Shown one piece after another: positions 18,699 to 28,592 of a stretch of 29,199 nucleotides of DNA. A program made the translations under genes and the position numbers. This DNA comes from a virus: positions 1 through 29,199 of the IMG/VR virus record IMGVR_UViG_3300008735_000075. One strand, written 5' to 3'. Every line of letters begins with the position of its first letter. Positions within the stretch are counted from its first letter, which is position 1. The notes beneath the pieces are model-generated. The model worked only from the letters and a program-made list of their open reading frames with translations, did no database searches and was not told the origin of the DNA.

Positions 18699-21600
18699 TA
18701 TATATTCCCCTCTCTTACCCTTTGATTTGATTCTTCCTGTAACTCTTGAAGGAAGAAGCCTTCTGTTGATCCATGTATATAGGTTGGAATCATCTCTCCA
18801 ATAATATTTTTAAGTGCATTGAAACTACCTGCACTTAATTTCCAATCGTTTGTTTTTCCCCAAACATTTAATTTTTCTATATCTTTATGAAGTATTAATT
18901 GTTGAATTCCTCTATCCAGCTTACTTGCTAATTTTGCTTCGTTAATATGTGTTAATATTCTTATAACTTTCATTCCTATACTAGAAACCCTATCCCTGAT
19001 TTGAGCTGCACCATATTGCGTGGTAACGCCTGGTACATGTTTTGCAACTGGATCAACTATTTGGGCGGTGGCCTTATTATTTAATTCCACTATATCAATT
19101 TTTTTCAATTGATCCGATAAGGTTGATAGATTTCTTAGTGCTGTTACTTGTTCAGGTTCAAATATTGCGTTCACCATTTTGGAATTTGTAGGATCTAATA
19201 TATATTTCATTCCACCATCCTTGCTATTAAAAACCTGAGTTACATACTCTCTTTTAATATTATCATTTACAATACGAGCAGAACTTGTGTCCAATTTCTC
19301 TAAATCCTTTTGAATTTTCTGATAAAAGGCCATATCTCCTTTATATAGTCTAGTTGCCAATGCTGGATAATTTGGACTTAATGCAGATGAAATTAAAAAA
19401 TGATTGGCTATTTCCATTTCAAAATCTTTCGAGGCATTATTAATAGCATCTCTTCTAAGCATGAGTTCACCTTGATCCACAAGTGATTTTTCAAGCATTG
19501 TTCTGACTTCTGGTAACTGATCTAATAATCTTCTATCTTTTCTCATTAGAATTTGTACTTTCTTAGGATTGAACACACCATCTTTCATTACTTTATCATA
19601 CATATTCAGTATGTAGGCGTTTTGTGCAACCTCTTTACCTTCTTTTCCAGAAACACTAAGGAAATGATTCAACGATTCGCTATTTTTAAATAAAACAGGG
19701 TAAATTTCAGTTGCGTATTTTTTACTATTAATTTGAACAATACCCTCTGCACTATATGGTATTCCAATCTTTTCATAATACAAAACATCTGCTGCATCTA
19801 ATCTTGCATTAAGTTCCATTGCTTTCGTATTATCAAATGCAAGACCAGTTTCTTTTTCAAGTGCTACTAAACTTAATCTTTGTTCATTAAAATATGTTTT
19901 AAATTGTGCTAATTTTCTTCTTTCAGTAGAGTTTAGATTTTCTCTACTAAAGGCATTTATTGCTCTTTTTAAAGAATCCATTTGTGCCCAAGTCAAAGGC
20001 TTGGATTCTGGTGGTATATACATTTTATGATCTGGGTTTAATTCACCCCTCATTCTTTCTACTTGTATTGTTGTTCCATCAGCTCGAACCTGGTCTACAA
20101 GAACTTTTTCTGTATTCATCTGTGGTTTAAGAAATGCTTGAATCTTATTATCTATAGGAGTTCTTTTACCAAATAAATCTCTAAGATTATTTGCTGTTAC
20201 AAAATCATACAATGCAGTAGTAGCTTCTGGTGGTAACATTATATTTGCTGCTGCTGCTTCATCATCTATTGCTTGATAGATAGGCTTCATTTCCTTTCTA
20301 GCAATAGCCTCTCTTTTCTCAACAATCTGTCTAATTTGATTACCAATTTCATCAGCCTTACCAGGAACAAAACTAAGATCAAGTGCTTCAATTTTTCTAT
20401 CTAGTTCCATTCTTAATGCTATAAGCCTCTCTCCCTGATTTCTTAATTGTGCTGGTAATTCTTCTAAATTAACAGGAGAATATCGAGTACCAAAGATAGC
20501 ATCTGCTCTTTCGTCAATTAATAGTCCAAGTTTATAGACTTCCTCTTCTACTTTTTTCCTGAAAAGAGGATCAGATTGCATTAATCTTTTAAGTTGTCCT
20601 TGCATTGTTGGAGAATCTGCTGCCATAATCATAAGAGGTATATTACCTGCATCGAGAGTATGTCCAACTTTCTTAAATTCTGTAACAAGTGCTTGAAATT
20701 TTTCAGGAGTTAATTCCCCCTCCATTAATTCATATATTTTTTTAACACCACCAGTAACATATTGTTCTGCGACTATATCGGGGTTTGCTTTATTCCAGGT
20801 TCTTTTCTTCCATAAATCTTTTGTTTTGGCAGCTACAAATTTTGAACTTACTGTAATAGGATTAAAAACTGCTACACCACCACCTATAATTGATCCAAGC
20901 AACCTGCCTGTTCCTGTTTCTTCATCGTCAGTAATCTTTTGTTCAACTTGTCCACCTGCCTCTCCTCCGAACATAGATGCCACACCTATAACAAAAGTAT
21001 TTGCTGAATTTTTGAAAAAATTGTTACTTCTTTGTATAAGTTGGAGAGATTGAAGGGCTGATGAATCAGCAGATTTAGCTGCCAGAGTTACGCCACTTCC
21101 AATTCTAAATGAAGGATCAGACATAAACCTTACACCCATTCCTGTTGCTTCTTGCCAAAGTTTGCCATCAGGTGAACGCAAGTGTGGATTTGTGTTGTTA
21201 AAATCTGCCATATACTCTTGCTCATCCAGTACATTATTCATAAAAGTTTCAAAATATGTTGCTTTTTCAGTAAATGGAATATCAGGCCAAGTTATAGCAT
21301 CAACCATCTCTTGCCAATACCAGCCTGGTGATCCACCCTTTACTTGAATAGCTTTTATTGTTGATTCTATATCATTAATCGCTTTAACATCTCCTGATTT
21401 TGCTCTTGCTAATAATTGTTCATATTCATCTGAATTCTTATAATTTCTAAATTCACTCATCATACTTTCTTGATTTTTTTGATATTGATCAAATCCACCC
21501 GAACCAAAGAACAAATGTCCAAAAACATGTTGAAATGGTGTTGTAACTGAATCCAGAAAAGCCTTACCTGTAGTTAGAGGATCGGCAAATCCCATTTTTG

Positions 21601-21862
21601 CATTATTCCATAGGTATTCTTTCATACCAGATGCTCTTTGTTCCATAATATTGTCATTACCCTGGGATATTTTAAGATAATCTAGCAAATTATCATCAGA
21701 CATCTGTTCTAAAGAAACATTAGAACCAATTAATGCACCATCTTTGGCTGAACCATCAGCAGAAACATTCATAGTTTCATTTACTAAAGATTCAGAATCT
21801 TGCTCATTAAGCAAAAGCATTAATTCTTCGTCAGATAATTGACTTATATTTACATTACTCAT
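18698..21862 (-). CDS. Large internal virion / DNA-ejection protein
   Basis: This 1054-residue protein starts MSNVNISQLSDEELMLLLNE. It is mainly helical and polar, with hydrophobic glycine-rich stretches at about 290-340 (FVIGVASMFGGEAGG, LLGSIIGGGVAVF). The length, position after the tail proteins and helical build fit internal ejection proteins of podoviruses (T7 gp16/P22 gp16-like roles). No transglycosylase motif is seen. The ATG at 21862 overlaps the previous stop (ATGAGTAA) with GTGGA seven bases ahead; a start at 21898 is less likely. Role is inferred. Confidence 0.68.
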   Translation of the reverse strand: MSNVNISQLSDEELMLLLNEQDSESLVNETMNVSADGSAKDGALIGSNVSLEQMSDDNLLDYLKISQGNDNIMEQRASGMKEYLWNNAKMGFADPLTTGKAFLDSVTTPFQHVFGHLFFGSGGFDQYQKNQESMMSEFRNYKNSDEYEQLLARAKSGDVKAINDIESTIKAIQVKGGSPGWYWQEMVDAITWPDIPFTEKATYFETFMNNVLDEQEYMADFNNTNPHLRSPDGKLWQEATGMGVRFMSDPSFRIGSGVTLAAKSADSSALQSLQLIQRSNNFFKNSANTFVIGVASMFGGEAGGQVEQKITDDEETGTGRLLGSIIGGGVAVFNPITVSSKFVAAKTKDLWKKRTWNKANPDIVAEQYVTGGVKKIYELMEGELTPEKFQALVTEFKKVGHTLDAGNIPLMIMAADSPTMQGQLKRLMQSDPLFRKKVEEEVYKLGLLIDERADAIFGTRYSPVNLEELPAQLRNQGERLIALRMELDRKIEALDLSFVPGKADEIGNQIRQIVEKREAIARKEMKPIYQAIDDEAAAANIMLPPEATTALYDFVTANNLRDLFGKRTPIDNKIQAFLKPQMNTEKVLVDQVRADGTTIQVERMRGELNPDHKMYIPPESKPLTWAQMDSLKRAINAFSRENLNSTERRKLAQFKTYFNEQRLSLVALEKETGLAFDNTKAMELNARLDAADVLYYEKIGIPYSAEGIVQINSKKYATEIYPVLFKNSESLNHFLSVSGKEGKEVAQNAYILNMYDKVMKDGVFNPKKVQILMRKDRRLLDQLPEVRTMLEKSLVDQGELMLRRDAINNASKDFEMEIANHFLISSALSPNYPALATRLYKGDMAFYQKIQKDLEKLDTSSARIVNDNIKREYVTQVFNSKDGGMKYILDPTNSKMVNAIFEPEQVTALRNLSTLSDQLKKIDIVELNNKATAQIVDPVAKHVPGVTTQYGAAQIRDRVSSIGMKVIRILTHINEAKLASKLDRGIQQLILHKDIEKLNVWGKTNDWKLSAGSFNALKNIIGEMIPTYIHGSTEGFFLQELQEESNQRVREGNI

Positions 21863-23948
21863 AAGGTAATCCACTCTCTGTCCAATAAAGTACACCATCT
21901 CTCATTTCTAACATATTCCTGTCAATCATTTGCTGTATTATCAATTCGGTACTAGCTAGACGAGCAGGTAAATCTTGGGTTAGTGGATCTCCAGTAATTG
22001 ACTGTAATAATTCAGGTGATGATCCTGCACCATCAATACCAAAAGCAGAATTAAAACTTGCGTGATCTGCATTGTATCTATTAATTAAGACTCTCTCTAA
22101 TCCTATTGCAATTTGCTCAAAATCATCAATTGTAGCATTACTCGCAACACCCTCAATCATGTTATTAACAAAGTTAGCAATTTTTGTTGGAACACTACCT
22201 GCTTTTGATATAGTTTGTACTTCTGCTAAACTAAGATTTGAATCTTTTGTTAAAGCAACTATACTTCTTGTGGCCTGTGCCCATGCAGGAGCATTTGGTG
22301 ATCTATCTCCAGTACCCCTTGCCATTTCTATTTGGTCTTTGAGGTTTTCCATCTGATCTAAACTATTCCTGGAAGGTGTAGATAGATCTTTCCATAACTT
22401 GTATTGTCCTAATACATCACTAACACTTGTGTTACCACCAGCAGCAGCAACTTGTTTTGCTAAAGTATTTTTCCAATCAAAAAATGCAAGATTTCCTTTG
22501 GTTGTTCCTTCAGTCATAAAGTTTTCATTGCCATCGGCTTTGAGTTGAGCCTGTGCTGTTCTAATAAAGTCTGCATTAATATCTCTATATGCTGCCTGAA
22601 TTGCACTTTCAGTAGTAGGAATGGTAATACCTTCTTTGGCTGATTTAAGTAATGCTGCTTTTTCATTAGTATCTAGCTTATTATATCCTGGAGTATTAAT
22701 AACAGATTGCACTATAGCTGATTCAAAACTATTTGGAGAAGTTGATTTGTCTGTTTTTGCAACTTGGACATATTTAGAACCATCCCATTCTTCAGTTATT
22801 TCCCATGTTTTACCATCTATATCTGAAAGATAACTTCTTGTTGTAAGTGCTTTCATGTCGTGATCAACACTTGACAATTGAATCCATTTATTAGTTTTAG
22901 GATCTAATTGTTTCCATACATCCCTGGTTCTTGTATTACCAGCCTCATCTACATAGTTTTCAGTAAACTTTTCAACTTGTACAGTAGTAGGATCTGGCGT
23001 ACCTGCTGCAACTAACTGTTTCTTGACATTAAGTATCATGTTTGTTTGTGTTTCAGTATCATTAGTTTCAACTGCCCTTATATAATCAGGATCTTTGTCT
23101 AATAGAGCCATCATTCTTGCTTCCATATCTTTATCACCTGCAAGATAAGTAGCCATCTGAGCTGCGGTAGCTTCAGGATTTTCTGCATGCCATTTATTAA
23201 ATGCTATTTTTTCAGGATCTCTCTCAACATAATCTTTTTCTGCTTCACTTGTAAGTTGTTCACCCAACATTGTTGTTTTCACACCATTAACAAATTGCCA
23301 GGTTTGAGTATAACGCTTACCATTTTTCATTACACCGATTTTTACAGTTGAATAGATTGGTGTATCTACTGTTGGTTCACTTGTAAGCTGCTCACCCAGC
23401 ATTTTTATCATATTACCATTATTATCTACTTGCCAAGTTTGAGTATAACGCTTGCCATCTTTCATTATCCCAACTTTTTCAGTTTTATAGGTTGTTTCAT
23501 CAGTTTTAGTAACTCCTGGCAAAACTCTTTCACCAGTATCTACATAGTAATTATAACCATCAGCACCTTTGATTGTTTTTCTTTCTGGCATAGATGATCT
23601 AATCTCATTAGCCATATCCATTGCTTTGTTTGCCTCGGTGTATAGACCTATACCTTGTAACCCATTGGCAATTTCTATGAAATCTTCAGGGGTTTCTGGA
23701 TTAGGGAATCTTTGCATGATTTCATCAAGTGCTTGTTGTTTGCCTATTCTTGGGTCAGGCTCACCTCCAAGCATACCTGCAACTCCCATTAAACCTTGTC
23801 TGTAACGATCACCTGCTAAAGATGCACCATAATACATACCATACCTTCCACCATACCCTGCTGTACCTGCTGCATGAGCATCAGTTACCATTTGTCGGTT
23901 TATAGCTGCTTTAGTATCGAACATACTTGGAATGTTAAAATCTGCCAT
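21855..23948 (-). CDS. Large virion protein with internal repeats
   Basis: This 697-residue protein starts MADFNIPSMFDTKAAINRQM. After a glycine-tyrosine-rich part (AGYGGRYGMYYGA) come repeat units built on KxGxMKxGKRYTQTWQ...MLGEQLTSE, twice at a 45-residue period, then two looser beta repeats (TRDVWKQLD..., TWEITEEWDGSKYVQV). The C-terminal half is helical. Position between the 306-residue and 1054-residue proteins fits a second internal/ejection protein. GGAGAG precedes the ATG. Family not recognised. Confidence 0.66.
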   Translation of the reverse strand: MADFNIPSMFDTKAAINRQMVTDAHAAGTAGYGGRYGMYYGASLAGDRYRQGLMGVAGMLGGEPDPRIGKQQALDEIMQRFPNPETPEDFIEIANGLQGIGLYTEANKAMDMANEIRSSMPERKTIKGADGYNYYVDTGERVLPGVTKTDETTYKTEKVGIMKDGKRYTQTWQVDNNGNMIKMLGEQLTSEPTVDTPIYSTVKIGVMKNGKRYTQTWQFVNGVKTTMLGEQLTSEAEKDYVERDPEKIAFNKWHAENPEATAAQMATYLAGDKDMEARMMALLDKDPDYIRAVETNDTETQTNMILNVKKQLVAAGTPDPTTVQVEKFTENYVDEAGNTRTRDVWKQLDPKTNKWIQLSSVDHDMKALTTRSYLSDIDGKTWEITEEWDGSKYVQVAKTDKSTSPNSFESAIVQSVINTPGYNKLDTNEKAALLKSAKEGITIPTTESAIQAAYRDINADFIRTAQAQLKADGNENFMTEGTTKGNLAFFDWKNTLAKQVAAAGGNTSVSDVLGQYKLWKDLSTPSRNSLDQMENLKDQIEMARGTGDRSPNAPAWAQATRSIVALTKDSNLSLAEVQTISKAGSVPTKIANFVNNMIEGVASNATIDDFEQIAIGLERVLINRYNADHASFNSAFGIDGAGSSPELLQSITGDPLTQDLPARLASTELIIQQMIDRNMLEMRDGVLYWTESGLPYE
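23244..23486 (-). repeat. 135-base tandem duplication inside the 697-residue gene
   Basis: Two similar copies of about 100-110 bases (23244-23350 and 23376-23486) encode GKRYTQTWQ...MLGEQLTSE. The copies differ at many positions, so the duplication is not recent. Confidence 0.7.
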
Positions 23949-23956
23949 AATCTCTC

Positions 23957-24877
23957 CTATTTAAAAAGGCTGCCTAATATAGAACCCCACGCATCACTTC
24001 TGGCTTGTTGTCGTTTTGCTGACTCAAAGGCTTGTACATCTGCCCAAGCTGTAGAACCCTGACTCATACCAGATAAATTAGCTAATGGTTGAGGTGTTGG
24101 CATCTTGACCATAGTGTTCGCAATATTACCCAAGTTACTCATCATGCCTACAGCACCATATTGTCTACCTAAATTAGAATCAATGAGTTGTTGAGATTCA
24201 GCAAAGGCTTGATTTTGTAATGCTAGATTTCTTTGATTTATTGCATCTTGTTCTGCTCTTGAACCCCAATATCTTCCAGTTGAAGATGCACCAGTAGCCT
24301 GTTCTCTTTCTAATCTTCGTTGTTCGGCTAGTGCATCACTATCTTTATACATCGCTCTCATCTGGTCGAATCTTTGTTGTTGTGCATCTTGCCAACCACC
24401 ACCTGCTAGAGCATCTGCTTGACCACCAAACATCTTCTGTCTTTCAATCATGGCATCGTATATAGCTTGGTTCTCTGGAGATAGGGTAGAAGTAACCATA
24501 TTCTTATCACGATCCCAACGGACAGTACCACCTACACCAGTTACATCTGGAGTAGACCTTTCCCAAATTAATCGGTCTAGTTCTTTCTGGCGTTCAAAGT
24601 CCTGTTCTGCAAATTCAGCACTCCTACTTCTACCACCAAGTAGTCCACCTAAACTGCCTAGATTAAAGCCACCACCCCTCCTAGTAGGTGTTTGTGTTCC
24701 TCTATATGGTCGCATACCACCAGCAGTTCTAAACCTATCATCTGCCGAGTAATCACCTAATTTATATTTATTAGTATTGGCTCGATTCCTTATTAAGGCA
24801 GGCGTTGTTCTTCTTTGGGGTTTATCTGTATTTGTTCCTCCAAATCTATCAAAGCCAAAGTTTGTTGGTCTTGCCAT
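23957..24877 (-). CDS. Virion protein with basic, glycine-rich start
   Basis: This 306-residue protein begins MARPTNFGFDRFGGTNTDKP, then a basic region and GGGFNLGSLGGLLGG; the middle is rich in R/Q/E helices (ERQKMFGG, RRLEREQATG). The C-terminus has MSNLGNIANTMVKMPTPQ. It resembles the first of the internal virion proteins (gp14-like position) in podoviruses: gene order tail fibre, this, then two large proteins, mirrors T7 gp14-15-16. GGAGATAGAGAG precedes the ATG. Function inferred. Confidence 0.62.
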   Translation of the reverse strand: MARPTNFGFDRFGGTNTDKPQRRTTPALIRNRANTNKYKLGDYSADDRFRTAGGMRPYRGTQTPTRRGGGFNLGSLGGLLGGRSRSAEFAEQDFERQKELDRLIWERSTPDVTGVGGTVRWDRDKNMVTSTLSPENQAIYDAMIERQKMFGGQADALAGGGWQDAQQQRFDQMRAMYKDSDALAEQRRLEREQATGASSTGRYWGSRAEQDAINQRNLALQNQAFAESQQLIDSNLGRQYGAVGMMSNLGNIANTMVKMPTPQPLANLSGMSQGSTAWADVQAFESAKRQQARSDAWGSILGSLFK

Positions 24878-24895
24878 CTCTCTATCTCCTAATTA

Positions 24896-25528
24896 TTATG
24901 CTGTGCGTTTCCAAAAATATACTACTATGTATGGTTGTACGATGTCGTGTGTATGTGCTCCACCACCACCTGTTGAACTTGTAGTATGCAATTCTGACCC
25001 CCCACCTGTTGATTCAGCATAATCACTTCCTGTACCAGTAGAAGCCAGTTGTAAAGTGTGAGTATGTGCTGGTATCTCAGCAGTTGTTAGTGTATGAGCA
25101 TCAGTCTTAGAACCACCTGTTTCCTCTACAGTATCAAAGTCTGTATCACCAGAATCTAAACCTACAAGCACCTTACCTGCTCCAAAGGCTACCCAAGTCG
25201 TTCCACCTATTGCTGTTACAACTGCTGCTGAATTAGCGTAAGCTGTAACTGTAGTAAATATAGCACCTACAGGATAAACTCTATCAGCTATCTCTGCTCT
25301 CACAAAGGCTGTAGTAGCAATCTGTGTCGTATTTGTACCAGATGCAGCTGTTGGTGCTAGTGGTGTTCCTGTCAGAGTTTCTGAAGCTATATCTGCTTTT
25401 GAGTTAATTGCTGTCTGTACCGCAGTAAATTCCGTATTGAAATCGCCTCCAGATATTACCTTGTTTGCATCTGAGTCAGCTAGTGCATCCTTTCCAGACC
25501 AAGAAACTGCTATCGTATAATCACTCAT
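24896..25528 (-). CDS. Short tail fibre with collar-type C-terminus
   Basis: This 210-residue receptor-binding type protein starts MSDYTIAVSWSGKDALADSD. Residues 53-76 (TGTPLAPTAASGTNTTQIAT) are typical of fibre shafts; RVYPVGAIFTT at 83-93 starts a collar-like domain. Two HxH motifs (AHTHT near 154-158 and AHTHD near 191-195) suggest metal-binding along a trimer axis as in T4 gp12-like fibres; it ends IVQPYIVVYFWKRTA. Its ATG overlaps the previous stop (ATGA). The short length suggests the fibre may work with another protein. Confidence 0.8.
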   Translation of the reverse strand: MSDYTIAVSWSGKDALADSDANKVISGGDFNTEFTAVQTAINSKADIASETLTGTPLAPTAASGTNTTQIATTAFVRAEIADRVYPVGAIFTTVTAYANSAAVVTAIGGTTWVAFGAGKVLVGLDSGDTDFDTVEETGGSKTDAHTLTTAEIPAHTHTLQLASTGTGSDYAESTGGGSELHTTSSTGGGGAHTHDIVQPYIVVYFWKRTA

Positions 25529-27162
25529 CGTATCTTCCCTTGTTTATGTAATAAAGTTAAAGTTTGTAGAGAGGCATCATATCCAGTACTCTCTATATCC
25601 ATTGCTATTTTTAAATTCTTAGCACTACCTGTAAGTGGTGTCCTATATTCTCTTAATCCAAATACAGGTGCATAAGTAGAATTAGCTGGATGTACCGCAG
25701 CATCGTGTGTATGTGTTGCTGTTGTTGCTCCATATAAAGATGTAGACGCACCCCATAAAGATGTAGAACCAGTTGTTACAGGATTAAGAACTATAGAGGT
25801 TGTTGTAGATGGTGTGCCACTAAAATCCTTGTACCACTTTATACCCATTGTCGCACCTGAACCGCCCTCTAGCACCATAAATAATCTCTTCAATAATGAT
25901 GCTGCTACAGTTTCGCCTAAATTTACCCATGTTGTTTCAAGACTCCATGTATAAGAAGAATCTGTATAAGTAGAAGCACCTGCTAAATCTGTATCATAAT
26001 AATTCTCATATCCAGCGATACTTCCATCTTTCTGTCCTACAAGTAGACCACTATATAAATCTGTATATATCATAGATGCAGGTTCTCTATCATTGTCAAA
26101 AGTCCAAGTAGTTATTCTTGGTGCTTCATTCGGTGTTATATGCTTGAAGTCAAACACATAATTTATATTCTTGTCTACAAAGGACATAATATATATGCCC
26201 TCATTCTCAACATACACACTCTTGACATTTGTGCTATTACCTATATTTCTTATAAGCCTGTCCTTGATATTGACACTTAGATCAGTTAAAGGAAGTTTGT
26301 CTTTCTCAGTTGTTCTTCCCAAAGAGCGTAATCCTGTATTTGAAAGGAATACTAAATCATCACCAATAGCCTGTACACTATCTCTTGAAACCAGACCTAC
26401 ACCTCTAATTACTTCATTAAGTGCTAAAGAACCAACAGTTTCAGGTGAGTCATAAATGACAATATTGTTCTTGCCGAATATCACTAGCTTGCCATAAAAG
26501 GGTGCTAGTGCGACAATTTCGTCAGTACCCCATACTTTTGCCAAATCTATTAAGCCAGTATCACCACCTGTCCAATCATCACCATCAAGCAAATTTGAAT
26601 AGTAGACAACATCTTTTGCTTCTGCTACACCACCTGCCCAGATTCTTCCGTAATAACCCATACCACAACTAGGGTCAAACAGAGAGGTTATAGATGCAGG
26701 GTCAGTTGCGTGTGCTGTCCACTTTGAACCTGAACCTAAAGAACCATCATATCTCTGGGGTATAACACCAGCATGGAAACAATGTAATCTATCATTGAAA
26801 TTTACAAACTGCCAAGCACCTGTCGTACTTCCTACTGTATGTTTGACATCATCACCACTACTAGGAAATGCAGAGGCAGGCGAAGTAAAATCTACTGTAT
26901 ATATAGAAGTTCCATAACTAGCAAATATCTTGTTTGTTCCTTGGTCATTATGTTCAACCATAGAAACTATTGCTGCATCTGAACCATTGGGAGCGACTTT
27001 CTGTTTCAAGCCCTTCCTAAAAGTAATACGACCAGACTCTCTTAGAACTATATTCTCTGCTTTAGTTAGCCATGAATGGTCTAAGGTTGCAGGGTTACTT
27101 TGAGTGTTCAGTCCATTCAAACCTAAATCTTGTAGTGGTTGATATGTTAAAGGCTTTGCCAT
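25525..27162 (-). CDS. Tail hub/nozzle-like protein (beta-propeller type)
   Basis: This 545-residue protein begins MAKPLTYQPLQDLGLNGLNT and has ENIVLRESGRITFRKGLKQK near residues 38-58, the start typical of tail hub, nozzle or stabilisation proteins (T7 gp12 or P22 gp10-like roles). Repeated beta strands follow (GKLVIFGKNNIVIYDSPE, DLVFLSNTGLRSLGR), consistent with a propeller. It lies directly after the connector adaptor, as expected for tail-tube closure. Its start overlaps the adaptor stop (TAATG). Functional call is by family resemblance and place. Confidence 0.75.
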   Translation of the reverse strand: MAKPLTYQPLQDLGLNGLNTQSNPATLDHSWLTKAENIVLRESGRITFRKGLKQKVAPNGSDAAIVSMVEHNDQGTNKIFASYGTSIYTVDFTSPASAFPSSGDDVKHTVGSTTGAWQFVNFNDRLHCFHAGVIPQRYDGSLGSGSKWTAHATDPASITSLFDPSCGMGYYGRIWAGGVAEAKDVVYYSNLLDGDDWTGGDTGLIDLAKVWGTDEIVALAPFYGKLVIFGKNNIVIYDSPETVGSLALNEVIRGVGLVSRDSVQAIGDDLVFLSNTGLRSLGRTTEKDKLPLTDLSVNIKDRLIRNIGNSTNVKSVYVENEGIYIMSFVDKNINYVFDFKHITPNEAPRITTWTFDNDREPASMIYTDLYSGLLVGQKDGSIAGYENYYDTDLAGASTYTDSSYTWSLETTWVNLGETVAASLLKRLFMVLEGGSGATMGIKWYKDFSGTPSTTTSIVLNPVTTGSTSLWGASTSLYGATTATHTHDAAVHPANSTYAPVFGLREYRTPLTGSAKNLKIAMDIESTGYDASLQTLTLLHKQGKIR

Positions 27163-27830
27163 TAGTTAATATACCAATCAGTTTCATATCGTGTATTACC
27201 ACTATCCAACATAATCGCTTGTTTTAAAGCCTCACTAGCCTCTTGAGCCATTAAACTAGACTGTGTGCCTCCATCTTCACCTCTTTCTGCAATTGCTCTT
27301 GCCCAAGCACCTAATATAACAGGTCTTTCTGGAACGCTTATTACTGTAGCAGCTTCAGCTAAGTCATCTTGATACTTAATAATATCAAATGAGATTGTAT
27401 GAGCCTCTGTAGGAACTGGTGAGAGGTCTACTTTCAAGTTATTAGAGGCATCACTACCATTAAATCCGTAATACAATGGTTCTCCTGTATTCTGTGAGGG
27501 ATATGTAACTGTATTAATATATGTTTTACCAACCTGTCTAAGGTGCATACCAGTAGTATTGTTGATCGCATCTAGGATTTTGATCTCTTGACCAGAACTA
27601 AGATTGTAGTTTTTAGTGCCATTTACAGTTGTAATATCAACTGTTGATCTAAGATTAAGCCAATCATGCCTTCCTTCAACATGGCGTTTCGCATCATTTA
27701 CCAAAGAACCTATTACTTTTTGATAAGCAGATATAGTTGAACTGTCATTAATATCACCAGACCAATCGCTACTGATTGTATCTTCTCTTAGTCTTATTAA
27801 TACTTCATTGATTAAGCCTCTAAATGTCAT
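27162..27830 (-). CDS. Head-tail connector adaptor (tail tubular protein A-like)
   Basis: This 222-residue protein starts MTFRGLINEVLIRLREDTIS. IGSLVNDAKRHVEGRHDWLN (about 41-60) and the middle beta strands (KNYNLSSGQEIKILDAI, AHTISFDIIKYQDDL) followed by a helix-rich end (RAIAERGEDGG...EALKQAI) match gp11-like adaptors (tail tubular protein A), which sit under the portal ring. AAGGATAGGATT precedes the ATG. It is the first tail gene after the metallophosphoesterase. Confidence 0.78.
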   Translation of the reverse strand: MTFRGLINEVLIRLREDTISSDWSGDINDSSTISAYQKVIGSLVNDAKRHVEGRHDWLNLRSTVDITTVNGTKNYNLSSGQEIKILDAINNTTGMHLRQVGKTYINTVTYPSQNTGEPLYYGFNGSDASNNLKVDLSPVPTEAHTISFDIIKYQDDLAEAATVISVPERPVILGAWARAIAERGEDGGTQSSLMAQEASEALKQAIMLDSGNTRYETDWYIN

Positions 27831-27834
27831 AATC

Positions 27835-28590
27835 CTATCCTTTAATTATTTTTCCCCATACGGAGCATTTACCTTTAACAATCTCTATGGTTTCTAGTTG
27901 AAATAAATCATCATCAAACCAGGTTACAATTCCAAAAGCGTGATTCCAGTTGTGTAGTCTACCTTTAAGCCATCTATTTTTCTCGGCAGACATATCCTTT
28001 AAACAACCCATAGACCATGCAGCTATACCATCATCATCTAATTTAGTGTGTGAATATCGTTGTATGTCGTGTACATGACCATAAACAATATTTGCACCAT
28101 ACTTATCTAAATGTGTTTTAGCATGATTAACTGTAGTATATGCACCATGAATAAAATTCAACTTACCTAGTTTTAGAACTTCATTCCATACTTTATACTC
28201 ATATCCTCTTTCATCCCACTTACAAGCATTTCTGAATGTATATTGATCTAAATAAGGATTCTCTTCTACAAACGAGTCTAGCCATTCATCGTGATTACCA
28301 GCTAGTATATGTCGTTCTTTACACTTAATCTTGTCTAAGACTTTATCAAATCTATCAATACACTTATTGACTTCCTTGATTTCCTTGACCATCTCTTTGA
28401 GTTGGTATTCAAGTGGTGGTCGTTTTCGTCTTTTATATCTCCAAGCAGATACAGACTCCCATTCTCCAACATCACCTAAATTGATAAAAATGTCTGGTTT
28501 AACAAATTCTATCGCCTTTAATACTACTTTGACTGCACTCTCATCATGTATCGGAAAGTGCTGGTCGGGTACGACAATCGCCCTCTTCAT
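27835..28590 (-). CDS. Calcineurin-like metallophosphoesterase
   Basis: This 251-residue two-metal enzyme has all core motifs: DQH (D9, H11), GDVGE (G39, D40), GNHDE (G98-D101), HGA (H148) and GHVHD (G171, H172, H174). It could act as a nuclease (Mre11/SbcD fold) or phosphatase on nucleotides or proteins. It sits unusually between holin-like genes and the tail adaptor, so it is made late. The target is unknown; options include DNA-end processing or host nucleotide signalling. Confidence 0.85.
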   Translation of the reverse strand: MKRAIVVPDQHFPIHDESAVKVVLKAIEFVKPDIFINLGDVGEWESVSAWRYKRRKRPPLEYQLKEMVKEIKEVNKCIDRFDKVLDKIKCKERHILAGNHDEWLDSFVEENPYLDQYTFRNACKWDERGYEYKVWNEVLKLGKLNFIHGAYTTVNHAKTHLDKYGANIVYGHVHDIQRYSHTKLDDDGIAAWSMGCLKDMSAEKNRWLKGRLHNWNHAFGIVTWFDDDLFQLETIEIVKGKCSVWGKIIKG

Positions 28591-28592
28591 AT

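Noticed and set aside
18698-21862. Lytic transglycosylase domain in the 1054-residue protein
   Set aside because: Such domains are common in ejection proteins, but I see no catalytic ES...G...Q pattern.
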